A stretch of 38,318 nucleotides of DNA, from contig JACRIO010000139.1 in assembly GCA_016220035.1 (NCBI GenBank), positions 1-38,318 on the forward strand. Reading direction: 5' to 3'. Position numbers and translations under genes: made by a program. The notes beneath the pieces were generated by a model that had not been told where the DNA came from, searched no databases, and worked only from the letters and a program-made list of their open reading frames with translations. This DNA is from Planctomycetota bacterium (GTDB taxonomy: Bacteria > Planctomycetota > UBA1135 > GCA-002686595). Below, piece by piece: positions 17,466-26,137 of this stretch (the first letter of the stretch is position 1; each line of letters starts with the position of its first letter).

Positions 17466-19043
17466 ATGAAGGACCTCATCAACGGCCTGGCGGAACAGTG
17501 GAAGCAGTCCACGATGGCGACGCGCGGCATCGTCGTGACCGCGCTCGCGGCCATCGTCGCGTGCGTGTGGTGGATCTCCGGCTCCGCCGCGGACCCGCAC
17601 TTCAAGCTGCTCTACTCGAACCAGGACGCGCAGCACGCGGCCGCGATCCAGAACGCGCTCGCCACGGGCGGGATCCGCTACCAGGCGAGCCAGCCGCCCG
17701 GTCCGTTCGTGATCTGGGTCGACGAGAGCCAGTACTACGAAGCGCAGAACGCCGTCGCGCTCACCGGCGCGCTCGAAACTTCGCCCGAGGGCATCCAGTC
17801 CGCGCAGACCGGCGCGTCGCAGGTCTTCCTGTCCGCGGGCGAGCGCGCGCAGAACGCTTTGAAGCGCGAGTGGCAGGAGCTCGAGAAGCAGCTTCAGGAG
17901 CTCGATTTCGTGCATCGCGCGCACGTCAGCACGTCGATCCCCGACGGGAGTCCGCTGCGCAAGAGCACGCCGATGACCGTCGCGGTCACGCTCTCCCTGA
18001 AGGGCAACGCCGAGCTCGGCCGCGGCCAGGCGCAGACGGTGTCCAAGCTGGTGCGCTACCGCTTCAACGTCCCGGCCGAGAACGTCGTCATCAGCGACCA
18101 GTCCGGGCGGAGCCTGTTCGACGGCGCTTCCGCCGGTGAGCTCGGTGGCGCGGCGGCGAGCCTGTTCGAGCACAAGACACGCTACGAGAGCGAGCTCTCC
18201 GCGCGCACGAACCAGATGCTCGAGCGCGTGTTCTGGTCCGGCATCGCGTACGTCACGCTCAACAGCGACTGGACGTTCGTGGAGAAGGAACGCGTCAAGG
18301 AGACGCTCGATCCGAAGAACGTCGTCGCCGTGCAGAAGACCGAGTCGAAGACCTCGACGCCGCAGGGCGGAACGGAGACGAGCGGACCCGGCGGTCCCGC
18401 GGGCGGACAGCCGGCCGAGGGCGCGAGCGCCGCCGCGACGTCCGGTGGTGAAGCGAAGACGAGCGAGTCGAAGACCTCCACGATCTCCGGCAAGGAGACC
18501 GAGCACGAACGCATCACGACGCCCGAGCTCACGCGCTTGACCGTGTCGCTCGTGCTCGACGAGAGCCTCAAGGAGAAGTTCACGGATCCCGCGCAGCGCA
18601 CGGCCCTCGAAGCGAGCGTGAAGAACTCCGTCGGCTTCGACGACAAGCGCGACACGTTCAGCACGCTCATGACGCCCTTCGCGACGGTCCGCCGCGACGA
18701 CAAGGGCGCGCCGATCGTACCGGCCCCGCTCGAGCCCGAGAGCGCGCCGAGCCCGATGATGGAGCTCGTCGTCCAGCGCGGCGTCGAGATCGTCGCCGCC
18801 GTGCTCTTCCTGTTCGTCCTCATGAAGGCGTTGAAGAGCGGTCCGGCGCGCAAGGGCGAGTCGACCGGCTCGTCAAGCGCCGGCACGCTCGCGAGCGCCG
18901 CCGAGATCGATCAGAACGACCCGAAGTACCTCGACATGCTCGCACGCCGCCAGATCGAGGAGCTCGTGAAGACCGAGCCCGAGAAGGTCGGCACGCTGTT
19001 GTCGCGTTGGGTTGCCGACCAGGAGACGCTCGCGCGTTCGTGA
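17466..19043 (+). CDS. fliF: Flagellar MS-ring protein FliF
   Basis: FliF forms the MS ring in the inner membrane and carries FliG on its cytoplasmic face. The 525-residue protein has a first membrane segment at about 20-38 and ring-building motifs in the periplasmic part, starting HFKLLYSNQDAQHAAAIQNA (45-64). A Gly/Ser/Thr/Pro-rich linker spans about 297-340, the usual flexible loop. The second membrane segment is at about 438-456, followed by a cytoplasmic tail that ends in the FliG-binding helix (QIEELVKTEPEKVGTLLSRW, near 496-515). Length is typical. Stop and fliG start are 3 bp apart. Confidence 0.96.
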   Translation: MKDLINGLAEQWKQSTMATRGIVVTALAAIVACVWWISGSAADPHFKLLYSNQDAQHAAAIQNALATGGIRYQASQPPGPFVIWVDESQYYEAQNAVALTGALETSPEGIQSAQTGASQVFLSAGERAQNALKREWQELEKQLQELDFVHRAHVSTSIPDGSPLRKSTPMTVAVTLSLKGNAELGRGQAQTVSKLVRYRFNVPAENVVISDQSGRSLFDGASAGELGGAAASLFEHKTRYESELSARTNQMLERVFWSGIAYVTLNSDWTFVEKERVKETLDPKNVVAVQKTESKTSTPQGGTETSGPGGPAGGQPAEGASAAATSGGEAKTSESKTSTISGKETEHERITTPELTRLTVSLVLDESLKEKFTDPAQRTALEASVKNSVGFDDKRDTFSTLMTPFATVRRDDKGAPIVPAPLEPESAPSPMMELVVQRGVEIVAAVLFLFVLMKALKSGPARKGESTGSSSAGTLASAAEIDQNDPKYLDMLARRQIEELVKTEPEKVGTLLSRWVADQETLARS

Positions 19044-19046
19044 TCC

Positions 19047-20078
19047 ATGGCGAAGGCGAAGAAAAACACCCCGCTGTCCGGCGCGCAGAAGGTCGCGGCC
19101 TTCCTGCTCACGCTCGACAAGCAAGCGGCGTCGAACGTGCTCAAGAACGTCGATCCGAAGGTGCTCCCCGCGATCGCGGAGGCGATGACGGAGCTCGACC
19201 CGCGCTTCGGCGACGAGACGAAGCTGCGCGAGCTCTATCAGGAAGTCACGCGCGTGCTCGTGCGTCGTCCGGGTCCGCGCCCGCAGGACGACATGGAGGT
19301 CGAGACCATGTTCGAGGAAGCCCTCGGTCGCGAGAAGACGCGCGGTGTCATCGGCAAGCTCGAGGAGCGCCGCCGCCACGAACGGCCGTTCGCGTTCGTC
19401 GAGCGCGAGCCCGCGGAGCTCACGTCGCGCGCGCTGCAGGAGGAGTCCCCTGCGGTGACCGCGCTCGTCCTCGCGCACCTTCCCGCGGACCTCGCTGCGG
19501 AGATCCTCTCGGGCTTCAAACCCGAGCCCGCGTTGGAGGTCGTCCAGCGCATGACGAACATCTTCCCACCCGGCTTCGAGGCGCTCGACACGGTCGCCCA
19601 GGACCTGCGGCGCCGCCTCGTCGAGCTCGCGAAGGAGCCGACGCAGAAGGAGCCCGAGGTGCGCCTCAAGTCGATCGCTCAGCTCCTCACCTTCAGCGAG
19701 CCCGCGATCGAGAAGTCGGTCGTGGAGGGCCTCGCCAATGCCGACGAAGCCGTCGCGACGCAGATCAAGGAGTTCATGTTCACGTGGAACGACCTCTCCA
19801 GCGTGGACAAGCGCGGCATGCAGAAGATCCTCGGCTCGATCGAGACGCGCACGCTCGCCATCGCCATGAAGGCGTGCCCGCAGGACGTCGAGGAGAACAT
19901 CATGGGCAACCTCTCCGTCCGCGTGCGCCAGATGGTCGCCGACGAGCGCGAGCTCGCGGGTCCCATGCCGATGACCGAGGTGCAGAACGCGCGCGGCGAG
20001 ATCATGAAGAACGTGCGAGCGCTCATGGAGTCCGGCGAGTTCAAGCCGGCGCGCGCGGGAGAAGAGCTTGTCAAGTAA
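19047..20078 (+). CDS. fliG: Flagellar motor switch protein FliG
   Basis: FliG is the torque-transmitting subunit of the C ring, binding FliF at its N-terminus and FliM in the middle. The 343-residue protein has the N-terminal SGAQKVAAFLLTLDKQAASN, the middle ESPAVTALVLAHLPADLAAE near 132-151 (consensus EHPQTIALILSHL) and the C-terminal torque domain from about 215. The latter has the motif FMFTWNDLSSVDKRGMQKIL (consensus 'FTFEDL..LDDR'). Lys/Arg and Asp positions that contact the stator are partly conserved. The adjacent fliH start lies 11 bp inside this gene's end. Confidence 0.96.
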   Translation: MAKAKKNTPLSGAQKVAAFLLTLDKQAASNVLKNVDPKVLPAIAEAMTELDPRFGDETKLRELYQEVTRVLVRRPGPRPQDDMEVETMFEEALGREKTRGVIGKLEERRRHERPFAFVEREPAELTSRALQEESPAVTALVLAHLPADLAAEILSGFKPEPALEVVQRMTNIFPPGFEALDTVAQDLRRRLVELAKEPTQKEPEVRLKSIAQLLTFSEPAIEKSVVEGLANADEAVATQIKEFMFTWNDLSSVDKRGMQKILGSIETRTLAIAMKACPQDVEENIMGNLSVRVRQMVADERELAGPMPMTEVQNARGEIMKNVRALMESGEFKPARAGEELVK

Positions 20079-20631
20079 CCCGCGCAGCGACGAGCTCGTC
20101 GTCGAGCTCCCCCGCGCTCCTCGATCGGTCCGCCTCGCCGCGGCGGGGAGCGAGAGCGAGTACCTCGGCGCGTGCCTGCGCGCCGAATTCGACCGCGGCG
20201 TGCTCGAGGGCCGCCGCGAGTCCGTCGAAGACGCCGCCGGCGCGCTGAACCGCGCCAGCGAGAAGCTCGAGGAGGCGTGCGCTCGCCTCGTTCCCGATCT
20301 CGCGTCGTCAGCGGTCGACCTCGCCGTCGAGATCGCGCGCTCGATCGTCCGCGCCGAGATCGCGCAGAACCACCACGACATCGAGAAGATCGTGCGCGAG
20401 ACGCTCGCGGCGTCCGGCGTCGGCCGCGGCGCGTGCGTCGTGCACGTGAGCCCGCTCGACGCCGAGCGCCTGAAGCCGATCGGCTTCCGCAGCGGCACGA
20501 AGATCGAAGCCGATCCCGAAGTGCCCGCGGGCGACGTGCACGTCACGACGCCGCACGGCGTGCTCGTGCGCGACCAGGACGAGGTGCTCGCGGCGATCCG
20601 CACGCGCATCCACGGGGAGATGGGCACGTGA
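20068..20631 (+). CDS. fliH: Flagellar assembly protein FliH (export ATPase regulator)
   Basis: FliH binds and restrains the export ATPase FliI and tethers it to the C ring. The 187-residue protein has a helical N-terminal half (YLGACLRAEFDRGVLEGRRE onward, about 31-75) and a C-terminal VDLAVEIARSIVRAEI, then a domain with VHVSPLDAERL, as in FliH and type III/ATPase b-delta-like subunits. The start is a TTG at 20068 with GGGAGAAG just upstream, overlapping the end of fliG by 11 bp; no good ATG exists. The stop overlaps the GTG of fliI by 4 bp. Family assignment combines these motifs with position. Confidence 0.85.
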   Translation: MSSNPRSDELVVELPRAPRSVRLAAAGSESEYLGACLRAEFDRGVLEGRRESVEDAAGALNRASEKLEEACARLVPDLASSAVDLAVEIARSIVRAEIAQNHHDIEKIVRETLAASGVGRGACVVHVSPLDAERLKPIGFRSGTKIEADPEVPAGDVHVTTPHGVLVRDQDEVLAAIRTRIHGEMGT

Positions 20632-21953
20632 TCCTCGGCTCGAAGCGCTTCACGAAGGAGATCGAGCTCGGCTGCCGGCCGGTCTACCGCGGCCGCGTCG
20701 ACATCGTCTCGGGCGTGATGATCGAGGCCGCGGGCATTCCCGCCGCGATGGGCGAGCTCTGCCGCATCGAGCGCGGCCGTCTCGGTCCCATGCACGCGGA
20801 AGTCGTCGGTTTTCGCGGCGCGAGCACGTTGCTCATGCCGCACGGCGACATCGCGGGCATCGCACCGCGTCAGGAAGTGACCGCGCTCGGCCGTCCGTTC
20901 ACCGCGCCGGTCGGCGACGAGCTCCTCGGTCGCGTGCTCGACGCGTTCGGCAACCCGCTCGACGGCGGCGCACCGCTGACCCACGTCGACGAACGGCCCG
21001 TGCGCCGCGACGCGCCCGACCCGCTCGACCGCCCGCTCATCGACCAGCCTTTGCAGACCGGCGTGCGCGTCATCGACGGACTCGCGACCATCGGCCGCGG
21101 CCAGCGCCTCGGAATCTTCGCGGGCTCGGGCGTCGGCAAGTCGTCGCTGCTCGGACAGATCACGCGCGGCACCGACGCCGACGTGGTCGTCGTCGCGCTG
21201 GTCGGCGAGCGCGGACGCGAAGTCGGGCAGTTCGTGCACGACGTGCTCGGCCCCGAGGGCTCGAAGAAGTCCGTTCTGGTCGTCGCGACGAGCGACCGCG
21301 CGCCGATCGAGCGCTACCTCGCGCCGTTCGTCGCCGTCACCGTCGCGGAGAGCTTCCGCGATCAGGGCAAGGACGTCCTGCTCGTCATGGACTCGGTCAC
21401 GCGCTTCGCGGCGGCCGCGCGCGAGATCGGTCTCGCCGCCGGCGAGCCGCCGACGGTGCGCGGCTACCCGCCGAGCTTCTTCGCAACCGTTCCCAAGCTC
21501 GTCGAGCGCATGGGCCGCACGAAGAAGGGCAGCATCACCGGCCTCCTGACGGTGCTCGTCGACGGCGACGATCCCAACGAACCGGTCGCCGACACGCTGC
21601 GCGGTCTGCTCGACGGACACCTCTACCTGAAGCGCGAGCTCGCGCAATCCGGTCACTTCCCCGCCGTCGACGTGCTCGCGAGCCTCTCGCGTCTCATGCC
21701 GGCCCTCGTCTCGCCGAAGCAGAAGCAGGCGGCGACCTTCGTGCGCCAGTGCCTCGCCGCGCACCGCGACGGCCGCGACCTGATCGAGATCGGCGCGTAC
21801 AAGCCGGGCACGAATTCGAAGCTCGACGTCGCCATCGCGCGCATGGGCGGCATCGAGGCGTTCCTGCGCCAGGGCCTCAACGAAGTGACGGGACTCGAGG
21901 AGACGCACGAGCTGCTCGAACTGCTCGCGCGCGGCGTGGAGTCGTCGTCGTGA
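20628..21953 (+). CDS. fliI: Flagellum-specific export ATPase FliI
   Basis: FliI is the cytoplasmic hexameric ATPase that unfolds and feeds substrates to the export gate. With the GTG start at 20628 the protein is 441 residues, the normal length. Walker A AGSGVGKSS is at 165-173, Walker B LLVMDSVTRFA at about 251-261, with SFFATVPKLVERMGR and the VDGDDPNEPVADT loop, as in the F1-beta-like family. The open frame extends further upstream but that part is out of frame with any FliI similarity and overlaps fliH. The 4-bp GTGA overlap with fliH implies coupled translation. Confidence 0.97.
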   Translation: MILGSKRFTKEIELGCRPVYRGRVDIVSGVMIEAAGIPAAMGELCRIERGRLGPMHAEVVGFRGASTLLMPHGDIAGIAPRQEVTALGRPFTAPVGDELLGRVLDAFGNPLDGGAPLTHVDERPVRRDAPDPLDRPLIDQPLQTGVRVIDGLATIGRGQRLGIFAGSGVGKSSLLGQITRGTDADVVVVALVGERGREVGQFVHDVLGPEGSKKSVLVVATSDRAPIERYLAPFVAVTVAESFRDQGKDVLLVMDSVTRFAAAAREIGLAAGEPPTVRGYPPSFFATVPKLVERMGRTKKGSITGLLTVLVDGDDPNEPVADTLRGLLDGHLYLKRELAQSGHFPAVDVLASLSRLMPALVSPKQKQAATFVRQCLAAHRDGRDLIEIGAYKPGTNSKLDVAIARMGGIEAFLRQGLNEVTGLEETHELLELLARGVESSS

Positions 21954-21975
21954 GCGCGCGCGGAGGGCTCGCGCC

Positions 21976-22479
21976 GTGAAGGGCTACCACTTCCGCCTCG
22001 CTCGCCTGATGCGCGTGCGCGACGTCGAGGAGCGCACCGCGAAGGAGCGCTTCCTCGCCGCCGATCGCATCGCACGCGAGGCCGAGGACGCCGTCGTGCG
22101 CGCACGCGACGCCGTGCGCGACGCCGAAGGCGACCTGCGTGCCGCGCAAGCGGACCGTGCGCTGTCGCCGACGCGCGTGCTCACCACGCTCGATGCGCTC
22201 GCGGGCCTGCGTGCGCGCGTGCGCGTGCTCCACGAGCGCTCGCTGCCTCTGCGCGCCGCGGCCGAAGTCGAGCGCGCCGCATGGAGCGAGCGTCGGCGCG
22301 ACCTGAGAGGACTCGAGCGTCTGGAGGACCGGGATCGGGAACGCTGGCGCGCCGAGGAAGGCCGTCGCGAGGCCCGGACGCTGGATGAAGTCGCCGCGAT
22401 GCGCGCCGAGGCGCGCGACCGCGCCGCGGCCTCAATGGAAAGGGCTTCCCGGTCGATGAACCCCGGTACGACGCCATGA
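21976..22479 (+). CDS. fliJ: Flagellar export chaperone-like protein FliJ
   Basis: FliJ is a small coiled-coil protein that sits in the FliI ring and escorts chaperones. The 167-residue protein is almost entirely a charged alpha-helical coiled coil rich in Arg, Glu and Ala, beginning YHFRLARLMRVRDVEERTAK, which fits the 'F.l..ll..R...e..a' FliJ opening. Sequence similarity in this family is always low, so position carries weight: it lies 22 bp after fliI and overlaps the next gene by 4 bp (ATGA). Confidence 0.82.
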   Translation: MKGYHFRLARLMRVRDVEERTAKERFLAADRIAREAEDAVVRARDAVRDAEGDLRAAQADRALSPTRVLTTLDALAGLRARVRVLHERSLPLRAAAEVERAAWSERRRDLRGLERLEDRDRERWRAEEGRREARTLDEVAAMRAEARDRAAASMERASRSMNPGTTP

Positions 22480-23255
22480 AACCCGCAGTCAAGTTCGCGA
22501 TCCTGGGCGCCGGCGGAGTCGTGCTCCTCGCCGGCAGCTTCGTCACGTTCGCCGCGCTTTCGGGCACTCCGCTGCACGAGGTCGCGATCCTGAAGAACTT
22601 CGTGAAGGCGCCCGAGAAGCCCGAGGCCGGCTCGAAGACCGAGGAGCCCGCGCACTCGGCGAGCGCCAAGGAAGAGCACGCGCCGGAGACCGCGCAAGCG
22701 ACGAAGGAGGGCGAACACGGCGCGAAGCCCGCCCCCACGAAGACCGAGACGCGCGCGATCGAAGCCAACGTCGGCGTGCTGGGCGCGTTCCTCCTGCCCG
22801 CGCCGTTCTCCACGAACGAGCTGACCGACCTGCAGAAGTCGTTGCGCGGCGCGAACGAGGACGCGAAACAGCGGCTCGAGCGCATCGAGCTGCGCGAACG
22901 CGAGCTCGGCGAGTGGGAGCACGCGCTGGAACAGCGCAACGACGAGCTCCAGGAGATGCGGCGCCTGTTGGAGAAGCGCGAGCTCGAGCTCTCGATGCGC
23001 GAAGCGGAAGTCCAACGCGACGAAAAGGCCAAGAACTCGCGCGAGCAGCAGAGCTGGAACGAGCTCGCCAAGTTCTTCTCGGAGGGCGATCCCGAGGATC
23101 TCGCGAAGAAGCTCGTGCTGTTCGAGCCCAAGGAGGCCGTGCGCATCCTCCGTTCGCTCGACGACGAGCGCGCGAGCGCCCTCGTGAACGCGCTGCCGCC
23201 GGACAAGTACCACGCGTACTTGCAGGCGTACCGCGCGACGCCGAAGCCGGAGTGA
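22476..23255 (+). CDS. MotE-like protein (membrane anchor, coiled coil, MgtE-N-like end)
   Basis: A 259-residue protein. An N-terminal membrane segment spans about 8-30. It is followed by a Lys/Glu/Ala-rich stretch and a long charged coiled coil (about 119-205). The last 60 residues (LAKKLVLFEPKEAVRILRSL followed by DDERASALVNALPPDK) resemble the MgtE N-terminal domain found in the MotE family. MotE-like proteins are chaperones of the stator protein MotC in some bacteria and are often encoded beside fliJ, as here. The start codon overlaps the fliJ stop. The name is by architecture and position, not clear identity. The membrane segment should place the coiled coil on the periplasmic side. Confidence 0.65.
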   Translation: MKPAVKFAILGAGGVVLLAGSFVTFAALSGTPLHEVAILKNFVKAPEKPEAGSKTEEPAHSASAKEEHAPETAQATKEGEHGAKPAPTKTETRAIEANVGVLGAFLLPAPFSTNELTDLQKSLRGANEDAKQRLERIELRERELGEWEHALEQRNDELQEMRRLLEKRELELSMREAEVQRDEKAKNSREQQSWNELAKFFSEGDPEDLAKKLVLFEPKEAVRILRSLDDERASALVNALPPDKYHAYLQAYRATPKPE

Positions 23256-23441
23256 TCCGCGCGCGGCTGGATGCGGCTCGCGGAAACCGATGCGGCTCGC
23301 GGAACCCATGGGAGCGAGGCTGCGACGAGCACCGAGCCTCGAACGGCCGCCGTCGCGTGAACGCAGCCGCCTCCAGCGATGCTCGCTTCGCGACGATAAG
23401 GGACTACCCCGCCCCTCGTCCTCCGAACCCCACGAAACGCC
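23256..23441. other. Non-coding gap before fliM with a 19-bp tandem repeat
   Basis: This 186-bp stretch is the only sizeable gap inside the flagellar run. It contains two near-identical 19-bp units (23271-23289 and 23290-23308, GATGCGGCTCGCGGAA core). No promoter could be identified, but a separate transcript start for fliM is possible here. Confidence 0.45.
23271..23308. repeat. 19-bp tandem duplication upstream of fliM
   Basis: Two head-to-tail copies, ATGCGGCTCGCGGAAACCG and ATGCGGCTCGCGGAACCCA, identical at 17 of 19 positions. Each contains an ATG but no open frame of interest follows. Confidence 0.7.
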
Positions 23442-24383
23442 GTGTCGAGCAACGTGACCGCCGAAGAAGCCGAAGCCCTCGCCCAACCGGCCGAGGGCGC
23501 CCCGCGCGACCGCGTGGTGGCCGCGCGCGACTTCCGCGAGCCCCTGCGGCTCGCGCGCACGGAGATCGACCGCATCGCGCGCTCGGCGGCGCGTGCGATC
23601 ACCGAGATCGAGGGCAGCCTGCGCGTGTGGCTGCGCGGCGCGTGGAAGGTGCGGATCGAGAGCGTGTCCGAGATCAACGCGCGTCAGTTGCTCGAGAGCG
23701 TGCGCGATCCGTACTTCCTGCTCGCCTTCGACTGCGCCGGGCGCTCTTGCTGGGCGATGTGGGACCCGGCCTTCGCCTCCGCGGCGGCGGAGATCGCGCT
23801 CGGCACGGTCGCCATCGCCGAACCGAAGGCACGCGATCTCTCGACCGTGGAGCGCGGCGTCCTGCGCAACATGCTCGGGCGCGCGCTCGCCTCGATCGCG
23901 CACACGCTCGACGTGCAGGTGAAGGACGTGCGCGCGGTCCACGGCAACGTGGAGCTCGAGCTCGAGCGCGCCGACGCCCGTGCGACCGATCCCACGCGCC
24001 TCGCGATCCACGTCGCGCTGTCGGGTCCGCTCGGCGACTCGACCCTGCGGCTCTACCTCGCCGGCGTCGTCCCGCCTGCGGGCGCGGCCGCGCCCAAGGA
24101 AATGCCGCAACCGAAGGACAAGAAGCGCCCCGCCGCGCCCGAACACCTCGTGGAGGTCCCGTTCGTGCTGAGCGCGCAACTCGGCGCCGCGGAGATCGCG
24201 CTCTCCGACCTCCTGGGCATCGAGCCCGGCGACGTGATTCCGCTGCCCGCGTCCATCGGGAGTCCGCTCGCCGTCTACGTCGACGGCGTGCCGTGCGCGA
24301 GCGCGCGCTTCGGCGAGCACAAGGGCAAGCTCGCCATCCAGTTGATCGATTTCCGCGCGCCCGGCGCGGAGCCGCAGACCTGA
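23442..24383 (+). CDS. fliM: Divergent flagellar motor switch protein FliM
   Basis: FliM forms the middle of the C ring and is the CheY-binding subunit. The 313-residue protein lies immediately before fliN. Its C-terminal third is a SpoA domain (VEVPFVLSAQLGAAEIALSD, then LLGIEPGDVIPL, near 235-275). The middle has the extended strand and helix pattern of the FliM core. The N-terminus is unusual: the CheY-binding consensus LSQ(E/A)EIDALL is replaced by VTAEEAEALAQ (5-15), and I cannot find a clear GGxG motif in the core. It could bind a different response regulator. The start is a GTG with no good ribosome site, so its exact beginning is uncertain. Confidence 0.75.
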   Translation: MSSNVTAEEAEALAQPAEGAPRDRVVAARDFREPLRLARTEIDRIARSAARAITEIEGSLRVWLRGAWKVRIESVSEINARQLLESVRDPYFLLAFDCAGRSCWAMWDPAFASAAAEIALGTVAIAEPKARDLSTVERGVLRNMLGRALASIAHTLDVQVKDVRAVHGNVELELERADARATDPTRLAIHVALSGPLGDSTLRLYLAGVVPPAGAAAPKEMPQPKDKKRPAAPEHLVEVPFVLSAQLGAAEIALSDLLGIEPGDVIPLPASIGSPLAVYVDGVPCASARFGEHKGKLAIQLIDFRAPGAEPQT

Positions 24384-24401
24384 GCGAAGAGGCCAGCCAA
24401 G

Positions 24402-24752
24402 ATGAGCGACACGAGCACGGACAAGATCGAGAAGGCCATCGACGAAGCGGCGCAGGCCGTCGCTGTCGAAGTGAGCAAGCTGGCTACGCTCGGCGCGAGC
24501 AACCCGAACGGCGACCCGATCGGCATCGAGAACCTGCTCGAGGTGCCGGTGAAGGTCACCGTCGAGGTCGGGCGGTCGCGCTTGACGCTCGCGGAGCTCG
24601 TCAAGCTCCAGGCGGGATCGCTCGTGACGCTCGATCGCGAAGCGCACGAGCCCGTCGACATCCTCGTCAACGGCAAGATCGTCGCGCGCGGCGAGGTCGT
24701 GACGATCGACCAGCGCTACGGCGTGCGCATCACGACCGTCGAGCGGGCCTGA
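24402..24752 (+). CDS. fliN: Flagellar motor switch protein FliN
   Basis: FliN makes the base of the C ring and docks FliH-FliI. The 116-residue protein has the SpoA domain from about 45: LLEVPVKVTVEVGRSRLTLA, then ELVKLQAGSLVTLDREAHEP, then VDILVNGKIVARGEVVTID, a very close fit to the FliN consensus. Start ATG lies 18 bp after fliM. The stop TGA is directly followed by the stop of a convergent gene, so this ends the flagellar run in the window. Confidence 0.96.
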   Translation: MSDTSTDKIEKAIDEAAQAVAVEVSKLATLGASNPNGDPIGIENLLEVPVKVTVEVGRSRLTLAELVKLQAGSLVTLDREAHEPVDILVNGKIVARGEVVTIDQRYGVRITTVERA

Positions 24753-26057
24753 TCAGAGCCCGAACGCGCCGCTCCTGCGCACCGCGGCGGCGCGGAAGCG
24801 CGACGGAGCGAAGAAGGCCGGATCGAACGCGCTCACGGGTTCGCCGAGCACCATCTGCGCCAGCCCCTCCCCGATCGAGGGCGCGAGCTTGAAGCCGTGG
24901 CCGCTGAAGCCGCTCGCGACGAACAGGCCTTCGATCGGACCGTCGCGGCCTTCGACGGGGCCGAGCACGGCCTGCGCGTCCGGCGTCAGCGTGTACATCC
25001 CGACGAACGAATCCGCGTCGGGCTCCTGCGCGTACCGCGGCAGTCGCATCGAGAGCGTCGCGCGCGCCCACGCCTGGAACTCCGCGCTCACGCGCTCGTC
25101 GACGCGATCGGGATCGGGCACATCCGCGTCGGTGTCGTAGTCCAGGCGACCCACGCGCGTGCGGCGTGTGACGAGGTCGCAGCGCGAGTAGAGGCCGTGC
25201 TCCAGGTCGAGCAGCACGGGGTGCGGCGCGCGGCCGAGGCCGTTCCCGTCGCCGTCGAAGCGCGCGAAGAGCTCCTCCTCGCGCGGCTGGGTGAGCGCCG
25301 CGAGCGTGCGGCTCGTGGAAGTCGGACCCGGCGCACCGAGTGCGCCTCCGGGCAGCGCGAGGAAGTGCTGCTCGGGACGCACGACGCGCAGCGGGAGCTC
25401 GACGCCGATGCGCTCGAAGATCGGCCGCGTCCACGGGCCCGCGGCGACGACCGCGCGCTCGCACTCGATCACACCATCCTGCGTGCGCACGCCGCGCAGA
25501 CGTCCACGTTCGACCACGAGCTCCTCCGCGCATGCGCCGATGCGCGTGACCGCACCGTGCTCGCGCGCGAGCGCCGCGAAGGCCTGCACGGTGAGCACGG
25601 GATCGACTGCGCCCGCGTCCGGCTCCCACGCCGCGACCGTGTCGTCGGACGCGACGATGCCGGGCACGAGCACGCGCAGGCGGGACGCATCGATCAGCTC
25701 CACCTCGATGCCGATCGTCCGCATCATCGCGACGATCGCCGCGACGCGCTCGGCCTCACCCGGCTTCGCGCGGCTCCCAAGCGTCAGCACGCCGCTGTGC
25801 ATGAACGCAATCGAGCGTCCGGTCGTGTTTTCGAACGAACGGAACACGCGCAACGAGTCGCGCGCCATCGCAGCGACCTCGCGATCGCCGTAGAACTGCC
25901 GCAGGATCGCGCCAGACTTGCCCGACGAGCCCGCGGCGAGCTCCTTCTTCTCGAGCAGCACGACGGGATCGGTGTGGGGGTCGAGGCGCCGCGCGAGCTG
26001 CCAGGCGATCGAGGCGCCCATGACTCCCCCACCGACGACGACCACCCCCGCGCGCAT
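24753..26057 (-). CDS. DAO-family FAD-dependent oxidoreductase
   Basis: A 434-residue flavoenzyme of the D-amino-acid/sarcosine oxidase type, which oxidises amines or amino acids. The dinucleotide-binding motif VVVGGGVMGASIAW is at residues 6-19, followed by an acidic helix end (LLEKKELAAGSSGKSGAILR), where DAO-family enzymes hold FAD. The C-terminus has AVLGPVEGRDGPIEGLFVAS and GFSGHGFKLAPSIGEGLAQM, the family's FAD-closing motif. The substrate cannot be told from sequence; sarcosine-oxidase-beta-like or glycine-oxidase-like are likely. Minus-strand gene, convergent with fliN with zero spacing, and divergent from a TMEM175-like gene 80 bp away. No link to the flagellum is evident. Confidence 0.85.
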   Translation of the reverse strand: MRAGVVVVGGGVMGASIAWQLARRLDPHTDPVVLLEKKELAAGSSGKSGAILRQFYGDREVAAMARDSLRVFRSFENTTGRSIAFMHSGVLTLGSRAKPGEAERVAAIVAMMRTIGIEVELIDASRLRVLVPGIVASDDTVAAWEPDAGAVDPVLTVQAFAALAREHGAVTRIGACAEELVVERGRLRGVRTQDGVIECERAVVAAGPWTRPIFERIGVELPLRVVRPEQHFLALPGGALGAPGPTSTSRTLAALTQPREEELFARFDGDGNGLGRAPHPVLLDLEHGLYSRCDLVTRRTRVGRLDYDTDADVPDPDRVDERVSAEFQAWARATLSMRLPRYAQEPDADSFVGMYTLTPDAQAVLGPVEGRDGPIEGLFVASGFSGHGFKLAPSIGEGLAQMVLGEPVSAFDPAFFAPSRFRAAAVRRSGAFGL

Positions 26058-26137
26058 GCCGCTCCTCCGCCTGATTCCGGTTTCGCGCGAAGGACGTTTC
26101 CGCCCCGCGCCACGGGGAGCTTACCTTGCGCCCCGTC

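Noticed and set aside
18873-21908. A 1011-codon open frame on the minus strand
   Set aside because: Antisense to fliF, fliG, fliH and fliI, all of which are clearly recognised on the plus strand.
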